Positions 49,701 to 62,703 are shown, numbered from the stretch's first letter. The stretch: DNA of 64,000 nt from Marthasterias glacialis (GCA_911728455.2 OU452219.1:26854211-26918210), one strand, 5' to 3'. Notes: generated by a model not told the origin, from the letters alone. Made by a program: numbers and translations.

Positions 49701-52700
49701 TTTCAGGCTGGGTGATGATGGTTATAGTATTGGGTTTGTGCCGAAACTGTTATTGAGGATTTCCCTCCGTTTTAATCAAAGTTGACGCGGATGTTACAAA
49801 TTGTGGGGCTGCTCCGAGCAATAATGTGAAGGAAAAATGCAGCGAGGTGTCACTGTGAACGGTTGCTGATCTAAGCAGCTAGCATCTTAGGCTTTGAGAC
49901 GCAATATTTGTGTCATGGAACAGCATCCCTAAAGATGATTTAGGCCAAGGAAAACACTTGATATGTCTACATCAAGAAGGCGGCTTTGGAAGGTTTCAAA
50001 GCTCAAAGGTACAATGGCACGGCAGGTACCTTCTTTGAAAGTGGCTGTGAGGCAAATGATGTCTTGACACACTGGTTGTCTTTCTGGATTCACCCAGGGC
50101 TGTTCGTTTTGTTTTTATTGGCTGAACTGGCTCTGAAAGTATTCATTTTTCCACCTTGTATAATTTAGGGGAAGTGTAAAATTGTTGCACAAATCCTATG
50201 GACAAATTACAAATAAATTATGAATAAGTGACTACAGTATGACACTCACGGTACTCGTTAATGTAACGACACTATATCCAGTGATTCGGTACGAGTGAGT
50301 TCACCGTAATAGCTGATAACTATTATCAATGCTTATTAAAATTTATTTTCAATAATTACAAGCGTAGTACATGAGCCCCTAAATGCCTTGTTTGTGGAAT
50401 TTTCAAAGACGATTATTTTGTGACATCTAGAAATAAATCTACGTTTTCGTACAATTCTAAATGGTTCCCTTACATTTACATAGCATTTATTTGATCTTCG
50501 CTTAAATTGTTCATGGTAACTTCATTCGTGGAATTGAGCCTGTTTTTCTCTCCTCTATTCCTGGAATACGATGTTTCTTCTGCTGTATCCGGCTGGTGTT
50601 GGAACCAGTCTTCTTGTCTGAACTGATGCTTCCGGTGGGGGAAGTCAGTCGCGTCTGACTTGCCGTAGCTCAACCGTAAAATGAGATGACAACGTGAGTT
50701 TGGCACGATCGACCCGCTCAGCAGATTGAAATTAAAGCGACTGAACATGCGTTTGTCTAATTACTTAAACTCTTTGGTGAATTTGTGCTGGCATTGGTTT
50801 AAACAAAATGGGGCTTGGATTAGTTGGTTGTTCTTTTTCAGATGAGCTGATCAACTTATACGATACCCCGGAATGGTACAGCAACATTCAGAAATTAATT
50901 AATGACATAACATCAACGCTGGTACCCATCACAATGTGCGATGTGTCTTTTGAAATGCTGCCATAAAAGCTTGACGTTGTTGCATGCAGGGCAAGAGCCA
51001 TAACATTTAACCGGTTGAAGTTGGGAGAAAAGCGGGAAAATATATATTGGCCTATATATACCTTTTTTGGTCAATTCAATACCAGTACCAATTGTCCAAG
51101 ATAAATGCCCGTCTAAAATACCGGAAAATTTACCGTCTCCATGTCCACGTAATAAGTTCAAAACATCCTTTTACTTCAAGAAGTACGGCACCTATCCCTG
51201 TTTAATTGCTGCCATCTTAACTGGACGGATAATTTCACTTTAACTTGACTGATACAAGCTTAGGTCTGTTAACCAGCTGATTCACAAGTCTGTGCTGTAT
51301 ATAGCCTCGTATGAATTGCTTTGTTTACAACTAAGCAACTATATCGAAAAACGAACAGTCAATAAATAACTGAATAATATTCAAATCAACTGCACATCCC
51401 TCGTCTGGATCCATATTCAAATGTTGCTACAAGCTGTAATGCCTACAGACATAAAGTTATGCCTCAGTTTAAAACGTTTCATCGGGAATCACAAGTTTAT
51501 GTTATCAGGTCTTCAATTTGTCTTGGTATTTTGTTTCAGTGTGGACCGAAATTATTATCTGGTAGTAGAGCGAGAAGGTATGTCTGAGGGAATTTTGTGT
51601 CAGCTCGCTCGAGTCAGTGAAATGCAAACTATGTGATCTTCCCCAAATGTAAAGGGGTAATAACTCATTGGTTATTGGAAGAGTTGATTAGTTCTCGTCC
51701 TCATCCTATATTTCATAATAAGTGGTCGTGGGTGAATAACAAGCACAAATGGTTTATGTTTTGCGAGGGATTTTGTGCTCGTTCGTGTACGCGCTTATTG
51801 CGATTGCGAAATAAGCAACAGTGATTCGGAAGTGTTTAGTTGCCCTTTTCTTGACGTTGACAGTATTCAGAAAGTAACATTTCTCTGGAAGAGTATCGTT
51901 TTATCGATAGTTATCGATCTGTATGTTGGTTGTCTTTAAATAATAATGTTCGTCAGAATATTTCATGCACTATAGGCCTACAGTTCACATTGTCAGCAAC
52001 TTAACTGAATGATACTACTAAATGTTTCGAAAGTACCAGCGTTTGTCTGCTTTGAATCTTAAAATGTGGTGGGAGCTATTATAGCTGGCAATTATCTTGT
52101 TGAGCCATAACATTCTTGTTGAGCCATAAAATTGAACTTCAACCGCATGCAGGCATAATACACGACTATCCGGCGACGATTTAGGCAACTCAATGAAAAT
52201 TCATGTTGCAATTTCCCCCTAAGAATTTCGATGGAGTGGTTTGGAAGTGTTTCCCTACATTTATTCATAAACCGTATTATACGATCACAATACGTTTATC
52301 CATACATCATGCATTCATCATGAATTGAACTCTCAAACAGACAAAACAACTATTAAAAAAAAAGCCCGCGAGTTGCTACGGTAGGGGCATTACTTGTCTC
52401 TGATTGAGCAATAATCTACATTTCTGTCCCCTTGGTAACTGCTCTCGGCGTTTGCCAATCATGTGTCCCTTAGCATAAGACCGAGCGAGAGGCTCGCCTT
52501 ACGGTGAGCGGTGCTGACGTGCGCTGGGATGAGGGCCCTTCAGACGAGCAGATGGTCCGTTACTGCTCGCCGTATGCAAACACATGGTGACATATTCAAG
52601 GTATCACCCAGCCACGCGTATTATGAGCAGTTATACTCTTGATGATATACCAGATTACCAGGCGTAAAGACGTGTGCAGCAAGTTTTGCCTTTCTCGCCC

Positions 52701-53193
52701 GAGGTGGTAACTCCGGGCCCTGTCTATACAAACGCAACAGATACCTTCGGTTAGAATTGAAGAAACTGGTACATTGTGTTGCCTTAGGGCGTTTTCGCAC
52801 CACACAGATGATAGCAAATTAATAAAAAGTTTGAGAAAACAGTTTAGCGAAACCAGTATATAGTTTCCAACTTAATGCGCCGAGAACTTAAGGTGCCCAA
52901 TCAGGTTGACAGGTTTATATATGTTTTTTGTACACGTTGAACTAACATCTAAAATTTTACTATCAGTAGTCCTTTGTAACCCAAAGAATTTAAAAAAAAA
53001 AATCGTAAAAGTTTAATAATAATATATTTGATTGATTAAGTAGAGATCGTATCCGGTTTATGTAACTTTTAATTAAAGACTGTAACAATTGTTGACATGC
53101 ATTCAGTGTTTCAATTATAACTGTACATTGTTTTTAACTAGAACAGCAGTGGTAAAACTAACCTAATACTATAGTTAACAAACACTGTCACTT

Positions 53194-53325
53194 AATATTA
53201 TTTGTGTTTTACCCATATACCGTGTTAAGCACTGTTTTTTCCCCACAGGACTTGGGAAAGTACTGAGTATACAGTGTTTAACACACGTCGGTGTGTGGGT
53301 GGGTAAAAAACAAACAAATAATATT
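53194..53325. mobile_element. Palindromic MITE-like inverted repeat (132 bp)
   Basis: The left arm starts aatattatttgtgttttacc and continues to gtgttaagcactg. The reverse complement of the right arm reads aatattatttgtttgttttt then acccaccc and gtgttaaacactg. The two arms flank a loop of about 40 bp. No coding capacity. The structure suggests a MITE, but no target duplication is defined. Confidence 0.55.
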
Positions 53326-53329
53326 CTTT

Positions 53330-56300
53330 ATCACCGATGAAAAAATTAACATCTGTTATAACTTTCACATAAATTTAAGATTCATGCTTGTTTTCAAAAA
53401 TTTCCTCGGCGGAAAAGTTACCCAAGATACATGACACATAAACGGGGTCAACACAAATGTCAGCAGCACGGTACAAAGGTGAAAGTATAAAGTTGACAGT
53501 GTTCTTAAGCCATCTTTGATTTTGGACTCGGATACAGCAGCATCCTTTACGTTGTGTATCACTAAACTGGTATTCTCTTATATATGTTAACATGGATTGT
53601 AGTTAAGCAATTCTATAGAATTGAATATCCTCTAATCGATATTCATCATGGAAAGATCTATACCACGCCGCATTACCAATATATTCTAATCAGGACCTCA
53701 CTCCCATATAGGCTATAGTTTATCTTACCCTGTGGTACATCTTGACCATCCCCGACCTTTCAACTGCCCGTGTCAAGGTAGATACGTACGGCTCTGCATT
53801 TTGTTGGATCCGTTCTTGGCTTTAATCACGATGACAATGTTGTTAACAAACTGTGTGGATAGTTCAGCTCATTCGTAGCTTATTTCGTTCACATTTTTCT
53901 TAAATATGCACAAATAATCACAATACAATCTTTTGTAGACCTGCATGTATAATAAGAAAGGAAAAAAGAAACAACAAGAAGGATAGCTGCACTTTATTTA
54001 TTTTTTTACAGAAAATTCCACTCTCCAGTTTTAAGAAATTCTTTGAAACAGCATATACAAATCCCATCGGTAGCCATAGGTGCTCAGTGATCTTCATAAA
54101 CACAATACTGTATATTTTATGATTTTTTTTTTTTTTTCAACTGCTGTGTTTTTGCGTTGCTAGAAAACAGAGGCAGATTTGTTTTATAAATACAATGTTT
54201 TCGAATGCGACAGCCATTCGGACGGAATTACATCGGAGGACTAATGTTTCTGGTTAAAACTTCATTCAAACTACACCATGTTCTTAGGTACTATATACGT
54301 TGTTTGGGTCTCCCACCCCTGTATCGATCCAGCCATTCTTTCTCATCTAGGCTACAGAGGGAATAGTTCCGGTACAGTCTATACCCAGTCGATATTTATA
54401 CTGCATTACCATTGCAGTATATCGGTTTCCTTTAATTCTTAAATGACTAACATTTGAAATGTCACAAAGACCAATCATCGATTTATCCCCAGCTTCACTT
54501 CCCCCTGTAAGTTGTTTTCGTTCTCAGCATTTTGAAGCACTCCTGGGCTGTATGTGAACGGTGTGCAGTGCATCATATTTTGTTTGAAACGCTATACTGC
54601 GCGGAGATAATTGTGGCTGAATGGTTTTAGTTTTTTAGAAGTTTGTGTTGGAAATGATACACAATCGAAATCTTGTTTTTCTTCTTTTTGAGCCCCCCCC
54701 CCCGTCTCCATCTTAGAGCATAGTGATGGATCCCTTTATTTAAAAAAAAGTCATCTCATGATGGTAAATGAAGATGATATTTACTCAATTTTACAATATC
54801 TTACTCAATCAAATGACAATTTCAAAAGTAAACTAAATTGTAGTTTTGTGCATCGTTTCCATCACCAATTAAGAAATCAAGAAATCTGTTGTCTGTATTT
54901 TTTAGTTTAAATTGTTGTTTTAGTTTTTAAAATCGTGAATGTTTAAATGATGTTATTGTTCCTTTTTGTATGTACGCATGGAGAGAGAATTTCATTAATT
55001 GAAACTGCATGAAAAAAATACATAATTTAGTCATTGAATCTCCATGGACTTATATGTGTAGCCCATCACCAATGTACTTATTTTTCTATGAAGTGTACAA
55101 CTAAACACGTTCGAAAGCAAATCGGTAATAACCATTGTAAACTTGAATGCATTAAAACAGATAATGTAATGAATAGGTCAATAGAAAAGAACGTTGAAAG
55201 AACAATAGTTCTGTTGTTCATCAAGGGAACAGAATAGAAAACACGAATCAATATTTTTTTTAAAGATTTATACTAGGAGAGGAGGAGCATAATATGCAGG
55301 ATTATGCACAAGAGACTAACGATATTTTGGTGTCTTTGCATCACCTGACAGTAATAAAACAACTTTTCAAAAAAAAAAGTGAAAAAACTAACAGTAACTT
55401 AAATGTAGTAGCCGTTGAAATAAAATGAGGTAGAGTAACATGCTGTTTTGATGTTCCATTCCCGCAAGACATAGAATAAGCTGATAACACCGTCTTATTT
55501 GTCAGGACATTAGAGACCCGAATCCCCAGGGTCTGACGTTAAGACCTCTTCATAAAAAACCCAAAATCAAAATTAATTTTCTTGTCGTGGGGTATTGGCT
55601 TGGTTTAATCTAGACGATAAAATACATTAAGAGATTATAAATAAAGCACTGTATCTAAAAAGATCCCAATGGGAATGCTATACTTGCTAATCATGAGGCG
55701 AAACAGTCTGGCGCCGGACAACCACTCATCAGTGTACTTGAGATGTTCGCTAGAGGATGCGACGAGGTTCGGGTTATCGGGTTATATACATACACTATAT
55801 TAAGGATTGACTGTGAGTTATGTCAAAGAATAAAAGGAAGGGAAGCGATACATTGGAAAACTTCAATGAAAGTACATGTCTTGCAGTATGTAAAGGATTT
55901 GTGTGTTGAGGATTACAAAAGAGATTTTGTTGACATGGAAATAATGAAAGACGTAATTCTCTATCCTGTAGATTTACTTCACTCGGTTAAAGTTTCCTTA
56001 TGATCTTTCACTGCACTCAGAATGTTTGCTGTATCGCACAGTATTTGCTAACAACCGGAGTTAAAAACAAATCAAAAGGAAAATGAATTTAACAAAATGT
56101 GAGCGAATAGGAAATGTGAACAAATGAAAGGTGAAAAGCCTAAAAAAAATAATAGTACGTAAATCGCGGTATTCGTTAGTTCTAAAATGTCAAAGTAACA
56201 TATAACTGAATCAAATTGCGAATATTTTAAAATGTTACAGAAAGACAACATAAAACAGGCCTTGCTCATTTGAATGGAATTCAAGCTCCAGCAAGCATTA

Positions 56301-56720
56301 TCTACACATTACAAATAAAGTACAGGATTTATAGTTTCGATCTAAGAGAAATTCATACCAATACCCCCCCCCGAACTATTTCTGTCTCAAGTACTGCCAT
56401 GAAGTCCAGGAAACAGAAGTTGAAAACCCCACACCATGCCGTTGCTTATTTCGATCAAAGCAATCGTAATAAGCCCGATGTGGACGTGCACAAAAACCTA
56501 ATTCTGTCGTGCGTTTATTGATAATAATTTGAGGATGGGAAAGAATCCACGCTTCTGTAATGGTACAACAATAGTTTGGGGAAGAGTGTATGTTTTTGTT
56601 TGTTTGTTTGGTTTGTTGTTTTCCCCCCATTCTTTTCTTTTCTTAAACCGTCAATCGACTAATGTCGGTAAACCGACAGACTCATGTCTGTATGCAACCA
56701 AAGTAAAGGTAATAGTAGTT
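53330..56720. other. No recognisable gene
   Basis: AT-rich DNA with short unrecognised frames (for example 55743-56003 plus, 86 codons, no domain) and homopolymer tracts. Nothing supportable as a gene or RNA. Confidence 0.45.
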
Positions 56721-56724
56721 GCCC

Positions 56725-56838
56725 AGGTGTGGATTTCACAAAGCGCTAGGACAAGTCTTATCTCGAGTTAGGACAAGTAACTAGTCCTAACTTTTAAGAC
56801 CAGTCATAAGGTAGGACTAGTCCAAAGTTAGGACTGCT
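56725..56838. mobile_element. Palindromic MITE, 'GTGGATTTCACAAA' family, copy 2
   Basis: It begins aggtgtggatttcacaaagc and continues gctaggacaagtcttatctc, matching the reverse complement of the 32.7-kb copy. Its distal end (ggactgctttgctaag) departs from the expected inverted repeat and runs directly into another repeat, so the copy is truncated or interrupted there. Confidence 0.75.
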
Positions 56839-56983
56839 TTGCTAAGTAAACAAATAAGTTGGGAACCATTGGCAACACCGAAACTCTATGACATTTTGGC
56901 GGGTTACCTGTTTCAGCCAAGCAAGATTTTTCTATGCTTAGCAAGTTTTTGTGCTCTCAGGCTATATGAAATATGGCCCTGGT
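56839..56983. mobile_element. Partial copy of the GGGCC-ATTTCATA palindromic MITE
   Basis: The right part (tgcttagcaagtttttgtgc ... tatatgaaatatggccctgg) matches the terminal arm of the element at 60731-60914. The left arm is poorly preserved or missing, and the copy abuts the MITE ending at 56838. The pair is therefore a compound insertion site. Confidence 0.5.
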
Positions 56984-56989
56984 CTCATC

Positions 56990-58300
56990 CTGCATGGTAT
57001 GTCATTTGCATGACGATCATACTTCATGTGCGGGTAAACACTTACAACAGCTGATACATCTTAGTGATACACTTTCCACAGTACAGAAAATAAACAGAAA
57101 TTGTAGGGTTCTTTCTCATGCATCAAGTCCATCCCACAGTATTATTAATCATCACTCTGGCATTATTTGAGACACGAGAGAAACCAATTCCTGGCATGGA
57201 CACTCCGTACCACGATAGGGCGAACCACCGTTCAAGTTGTTTCGAGGGTGGTCGAGTGGCGGACACGCCGACTAAGAGTGCCTCTCCACGGCTGATAATT
57301 TGCCGGAAAGACAAACAAAATTCCGTTATTGTCGCAGTTGAGACCACCACGATTAAGCTTGTTACATGCACTGATGGGGGAGGTATTATTTGACAAGTGA
57401 TTAATTAAAAACTAGATGAGCGTGTTGAAATCGTTTGTGTATAGATACTCAAAAAAAGAGATTTTCTGTTATTAAACGAAGGGTGTAATATCGTTTTGTG
57501 TGTACCATTTATAATATATCATAAGTCTATGATTTCGCCTCCCTCAATATCTTGAAGCATCATTTTAAGGTAATAGTGTTTCTAAAACAATTGACCTAGA
57601 TCTAAATCTGGGACGTAATAATAGCCTGTACTTGTTAATATTCGACGTTACAACTAGCCTGCAGGCAGAATCTTTACAATTATGGTCCCAAGCCTGTCGA
57701 CGAAATTACAACGGTCTAGTATCAAATTAAGACTTCCACGCTAATTGAATGAACTCCGATGTTTCTGAAATCGTGACATAACCACTGTTTTTTGAAAACC
57801 TCCAATGGCAATTGTTGAACACAATGACTGTGCAGTCGACCTATTGTACTTTTGTTTGTGTGGGTGGACTTGCACTTGTGCAAGGCAAGAAATATATAAA
57901 TGAGTGGTGTGGTCGGGTTATGTGAAACTTATATTAGTAAATATCAAAGTTTCACAGACAGAAACCTACATGAACTGTTAAACAGTTTCAAATAACATTT
58001 TGGAGTCCACGTGTACTTTTAGGTGCATTCATTGGTAATCATGTTGAAAAAAAACCTTGGTGGTTTGATGTTACGGTTGGAAAAGCTGTGCTGTGGAAGG
58101 GGCTTCAAATCCCGGAAATTAAAATAATTTCTCCGGGTTTGATATTATAACAAGATTTGTGATAGCTTGCACCCCTCGAAGAATGTTGGCATGCCTGTTT
58201 TTTATTCAGAGGGTTCTTAGCAATAAAGTTTGCTTCAAAACAGATTGTAAAAAAGTAAACAAAAAGTGAATCAACAATAAATCGAAAATGTAGATAAAAA
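56990..58300. other. No recognisable gene
   Basis: Overlapping frames on both strands at 57118-57393 share the same DNA and have no domain. No splice or promoter context. Nothing supportable. Confidence 0.45.
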
Positions 58301-58307
58301 CTTAAAA

Positions 58308-58552
58308 AGGGATGAGGTTGGCTCAGTTTCATTCGCTGCCTTTCACCTCTGTGGACCCCGGTTCGAATCCCACCTCAGCCGGAGCCTTGCATGTGGATTG
58401 ATTTTTTCAGTCCCGACCTGATTGTGTGGGATTTCCCTACTGGGGTTTTCCTCCCACATCTAAAACTTAACATTTCTCCTCATTTTCTATTCATCCTGTT
58501 ATTAGCGCTAATTGTGCTGTTGGATGACCTTTTTTTTTAAATAAAATAAATC
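58308..58552 (+). mobile_element. tRNA-derived SINE
   Basis: The 5' part contains an A-box-like ttggctcagttt (58318-58329) and a perfect pol III B box GGTTCGAATCC (58360-58370), spaced as in a tRNA promoter. Downstream is a non-tRNA body (tgtgggatttccctactggg, gttttcctcccacatctaaa) and a 3' tail of T8 and AAAT repeats. This is head-body-tail SINE structure. The tRNA-like head does not fold as an intact tRNA gene, so it is not annotated as one. Confidence 0.75.
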
Positions 58553-58559
58553 AAAAGAT

Positions 58560-59436
58560 TGAAAATCAAACGGTGTTAAAGAAACTTACTGGAAAAGAGA
58601 AGAAGACCAATAACAACAACAATAACAACAAAAACACAACAAGAAACAGATAAAAAAAATATTCAAAAAAAGTAAAAAAATAAACAAACGAGAACATTAG
58701 GAATGGAGGATTTGGACAGGTAAGAAAAAATAAAAGATAGGAATCAAGAGAATGTCAAAAATATACACAAAGGCAAAAAGGGAACCAAATCGAAGAAAAC
58801 AGATGGACCTATACAATCACCTATAGATAGCACCTTATAAAAGACATTGGGATAGAAAGAAGATAATGGACAAGGTGTAACAATTCTTAGCAAGAACATA
58901 GGGATGGTGGAGTTATTATACTCTTAGGGTTCAGTTCTGTGGAACTATTATACCAGAAGAGGCCATGTCCATAAAGTTCCCTGACGGATGACTGAACCTA
59001 ATAACTGCATAAGAACTTATCAAGTGAGTACCCAAGTTTAAAAACAGATTCTAGTGAGGGTATTCCTAAAAGTGCTTACTACAACAGCTGAGTGTCATAC
59101 TGATAGCCGAAAATAATTGTGTAGAAACGTTTTTTAACATATCCGGGGAGCTATCAACATATAAAACCAAGACAATTTAAATAATGAATGAACAAGTTGG
59201 AAGATTTCCCCCCTTCTTCATACCAAACGTTGATGAAAGTCATACGATGCAATCTCCATAAAAGTGTAAATTATAGTGTACAAATTGTGCCTGTGGGAGG
59301 TCCAGGCTCAGCATGGCTCTTTTAAAAATTAAATGATGTTTATACGGGTTACATTGTCTGTACAGACACTAAACTAGCTAATGGGGTATTTCCCCCAAAT
59401 GACATAACCTATTCAGTCATGCCTGCGGAAAATATC
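58560..59436. other. No recognisable gene; A-rich low-complexity start
   Basis: An A-rich stretch (58600-58700, many AAC/AAAT words) is followed by unique-looking DNA with no open frame of note. Confidence 0.5.
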
Positions 59437-59444
59437 TGTGACTA

Positions 59445-59630
59445 CAGTGGCGTAACCAGAGGGGGCAGGGACCTTATCCCCCTCCCCCGCTCAGAATCCC
59501 CCACCCTTCCCCCTTCACAAATAAGGTCAAAAAATGCACACAAAAATATAAATAAATATATGTATATATATATATTCCTTTGCTCCCGCTCCCCCTCCAA
59601 AAAATAAATAAATAAATAAATAAATAGAAA

Positions 59631-59661
<31 letters not shown>

Positions 59662-59695
59662 AATAAAATAAAATAAATGTCTGGTTATGCCACTG
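59445..59695. mobile_element. hAT-like MITE (251 bp) with 8-bp target duplication
   Basis: The termini are cagtggcgtaaccaga (59445-59460) and the complement of tctggttatgccactg (59680-59695), 15 of 16 bases identical as inverted repeats. They are flanked by TGTGACTA (59437-59444) and TGTGTCTA (59696-59703), an 8-bp target duplication with one mismatch. Eight-base duplications and CA..TG ends fit the hAT superfamily. The interior is non-coding and includes an expanded (AAAT)n array. Frames at 59419-59746 are artefacts. Confidence 0.85.
59597..59682. repeat. (AAAT)n microsatellite inside the hAT-like MITE
   Basis: A tetranucleotide array with one interruption (aaatagaaat) and a change to AAAAT units at its end. 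It probably expanded from an A-rich part of the element. Confidence 0.9.
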
Positions 59696-59703
59696 TGTGT
59701 CTA

Positions 59704-60730
59704 CCTCATTTAAGAGCATTCTGGATTGTGATCGAAAAAAGCTCAACTTGAGTAATCTGATGTAAAACAGCCGAGTTAAGGGTAAGAGTGAAATTAGATG
59801 TCACGCCAAAAGAGTTGAGCCGATGTACTGTGCGAGGTCATGGAGGAAAAGTGGGAGGGGTATCAAACTTTAAGTAGGCCTAATTGACAATTAAGAATGA
59901 CAAAATTATCATTTGTGTACTTAGTGCATAGACGATAAAGAAAACCTAACAGTTCAGTTTCTTGTCATACACCGGTGAATGGTGAATCATTGCGGGCTTG
60001 ATTTACAGAAAAATCCGTTAATTTCGAGAGTGTTTATAGGGCCTTGCATTGAAATCATGGTACCCTGACTCTTCCTGGCTACATCCTGCCTCCTCTGTCA
60101 AGTAGAAGAGATATACAAAAAACACACGTATAGACCCTATCACGTGTGCAGCTCGTTATGATATATGATATATGATATGAAAAGGCCAAGTGAAAGAAAA
60201 TACGTATATGCCGGCTGTACATGTTATTTGTTTGTTGTTTTTAGTGACCGTGGAAAGCTACATTGACCGCCCATTACAATTTAAGTCAGTGGAGTACCGG
60301 TATTATTTTCTGGGAATTAAACCTTCAAAAGTCAAAACAACACGCACATCACAAACAGCGATGGACTGAAGATCCTGGCAACTAGACAACTCTTTTGATA
60401 CGTCATGGTCTTATTATTGCTTTCGGTGATGTGTTCAGACGCGATTCGGCAGTCAGACCATCGTAGTAGCGGTGTGCATTCAACACAAAGTGCAGGATTG
60501 GTGCATCAAAATCAAATTTATAAGTTTCGGAAAGATGACTAATTTCAACATTGATATCAGAACCAATCCTCTTGAGGAATAATATTTCCGTCTTACGAAA
60601 ACTAATAGCGTTATTAAACCCCCAGTCATTGAAGACCCTTTATTTTGACTGATGCAATCGAAATAAGCACGTATAAAGAAAACAAACAAAGTCCCTGACG
60701 AAGCATGCCACTAAAGCGGCTTCATCTAAT
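59704..60730. other. No recognisable gene
   Basis: Short frames at 60480-60689 (minus) are partly continuous with the neighbouring MITE and have no domain. Nothing supportable. Confidence 0.45.
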
Positions 60731-60914
60731 CTGGGAATAATTTCATAGAGCTGCTTAAGCACAAAAGGCAACATTATGCTTACCAGAATAAGGTTTCCAG
60801 CCACAATAGCATGCCGCATGGACCATCTGTGACTGGCATCCTGCTTATTTTTGCTGAGCAGAAAATTGGTAGGCAATATTTTCTGCTTTAACAGCTCTAT
60901 GATATTGGGCCCTG
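60731..60914. mobile_element. Palindromic MITE, GGGCCC-ATTTCATAGAGCTG family
   Basis: The left arm (ctgggaataatttcatagag then ctgcttaagcacaaaa) and the reverse complement of the right arm (cagggcccaatatcataga then gctgttaaagcagaaaa) match over about 40 bp. The interior also has partial dyad symmetry. The minus-strand frame at 60640-60921, which looks membrane-protein-like, lies almost entirely inside this element and is therefore not a gene. Related termini are at 1.2 kb and 56.9 kb. Confidence 0.7.
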
Positions 60915-62703
60915 ATGACATTTGCGTAGTTTAGTTGTAATGTGTTTATTGTGCAGTACAGGATAGAAGTTGAGAAAAATCTTCCCCAAACCAAAAATGT
61001 CATCATAAGTGAAACCATTTACGTATAATAAACCCACTACCAACTAAATTTCAACACAGAACTCTGCTATATTTCTCAAAGATTTTTATAGACATTTTTG
61101 TATTTTAAAAACAATTAAACAAATAATTTTTTTCTAACTGCCGTAGTATTTATTATTAAAATAAAAAATAAAAAATGGATGAGGCGTTCCTCCATTCGTT
61201 TTTCTTGTTTCGTTTTTCTTCTTTTTATTTGTTTTGCGTAAAATTATTTTATTTATAACAAGACAGTGAATTATCACCAAATACATCAAATCACCGTCGA
61301 TCCATTTGTAAAAGTACTTTGTTCGCAGAAGAACCGAAGTTTCAATTTTCTTTATATAATTAAAGTAAGCACTGAAATGTATGGACGTATAACGTTGTTT
61401 TCAGGGGGAAATGTCTCACGCATTATCCAACTTAATGTAGGATACATGTGTCAATGTATAATAAGTAAATTTCTCCATTTGCCTATATAGTCTTGTAGAA
61501 ACCTTCAATATGGTACAATTGTTTGTGAACTATGAATTACCCAAAGGTATTTTTAATATGAAACAAAATATTCATAAAGAAATAAACAAATCGTAAAATA
61601 AAATAAGAATAAAAAGCTCATTATAGGGAATCGCTCATAAATTAACGAATCTATCAAAGTTGCTGGACTCTTTGATGTCTGTCTTCATTTTGACTACAGT
61701 GAAATGAAAGTACATCATTGTTTTTGGGAAGAGTGTATTAATTGCCCTCTTCTATTTGTGTCACACACCACACAATCTTTGAAAATTACATTACAATCAA
61801 ATTGTTGTTTTAGAGAAACATGGCGTGACGTGGCGTATCGGGCTTATTTCGATAACAACAATCGAAATAACCAATGCTGATTTTGTGGGTCTTTAAATGC
61901 TTTTTCCACGATTATACCATTCTTTTATTTACAAGAAAATATTTCTTCGGAGTAATGGCACTGGTCTATTAATCAGTACTGGAGCTTTCGGATGGATACT
62001 CTGTTTTTTCGATTACCGTTCTGTACCTTGTATTTAACCGTATAGCTCAAAAATAGCTTTGAATGACTTTACATGTACTCTTGTTTTCTGAATGCTGAAG
62101 TATATTAGGTTTTGTTGTATTTAGGGAGCTAAACTGTCGTTTTAGGCTGATATGCACTAGTTAAATCTTAACGAAAACACTATTATTTACGATGCTCATT
62201 TGCCGTCAACAGCTGGCGCTATTACCGTTTTTTAATCGACACGTTGAAACCAGTGTTTTAATATGATTTGTTTTTCTTCAAATGTTGCCTTCTAATTAAT
62301 GTTGGAATAGTCGGCCCACTTAAACCAACTGTTTGCAATCCACCGTTTTTATTAATAAAGAATATAACGTAATCTGGTTTTGTTTTGCATTTAGAGGAAC
62401 TTACAATTATTTGCAGTATAAACAAATTCTGAACTAAATAATACAAAGTAAATTAAACTGACTCGGAAGCAAAGATCTCTATTATCTTTGCAAAGGTGAC
62501 GATTTGAATAAAACAATCACAAGAGGGCGACATTTTAACTTGATAACCAGTATAGTCTCCTGCTCCGTATGCATCCGTTCTTTCTTTTTATGTTTTGCAA
62601 GGCACAAAAAAAAAAAAAGGAATAGTAAAAACCACATTAACAGAAACGAACACATGTTATGCGTGATTCTTCGCCAAAACCTATGCCGTGCCATTTACAT
62701 TTA
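60915..62703. other. No recognisable gene
   Basis: AT-rich DNA with runs of A and T and a few short frames (61266-61490 plus, 62258-62446 minus) without domain or splice context. Confidence 0.5.

Larger units (their letters stand above)
39230..53190. other. Gene desert upstream of NK2.1
   Basis: No recognisable gene is present on either strand. Frames such as 45147-45578 plus and 46279-46692 minus have no domain, no splice context and no codon pattern I would trust. The interval contains GC-rich islands (41.8, 47.6, 49.1-49.7, 52.5 kb) and simple repeats. It is a plausible home for distal NK2.1 regulatory elements. Confidence 0.5.

Noticed and set aside
55743-56003. 86-codon plus-strand frame of protein-like composition
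   Set aside because: No recognised family, no splice sites in frame on either side that I could support, and no polyadenylation signal close by.
58318-58380. Possible tRNA gene (perfect B box)
   Set aside because: The sequence does not form a complete cloverleaf and continues into a SINE body and tail, so it is a tRNA-derived head rather than a tRNA gene.
60640-60921. Possible receptor-like membrane protein fragment
   Set aside because: The frame lies almost entirely inside a palindromic MITE whose termini recur elsewhere in the window.
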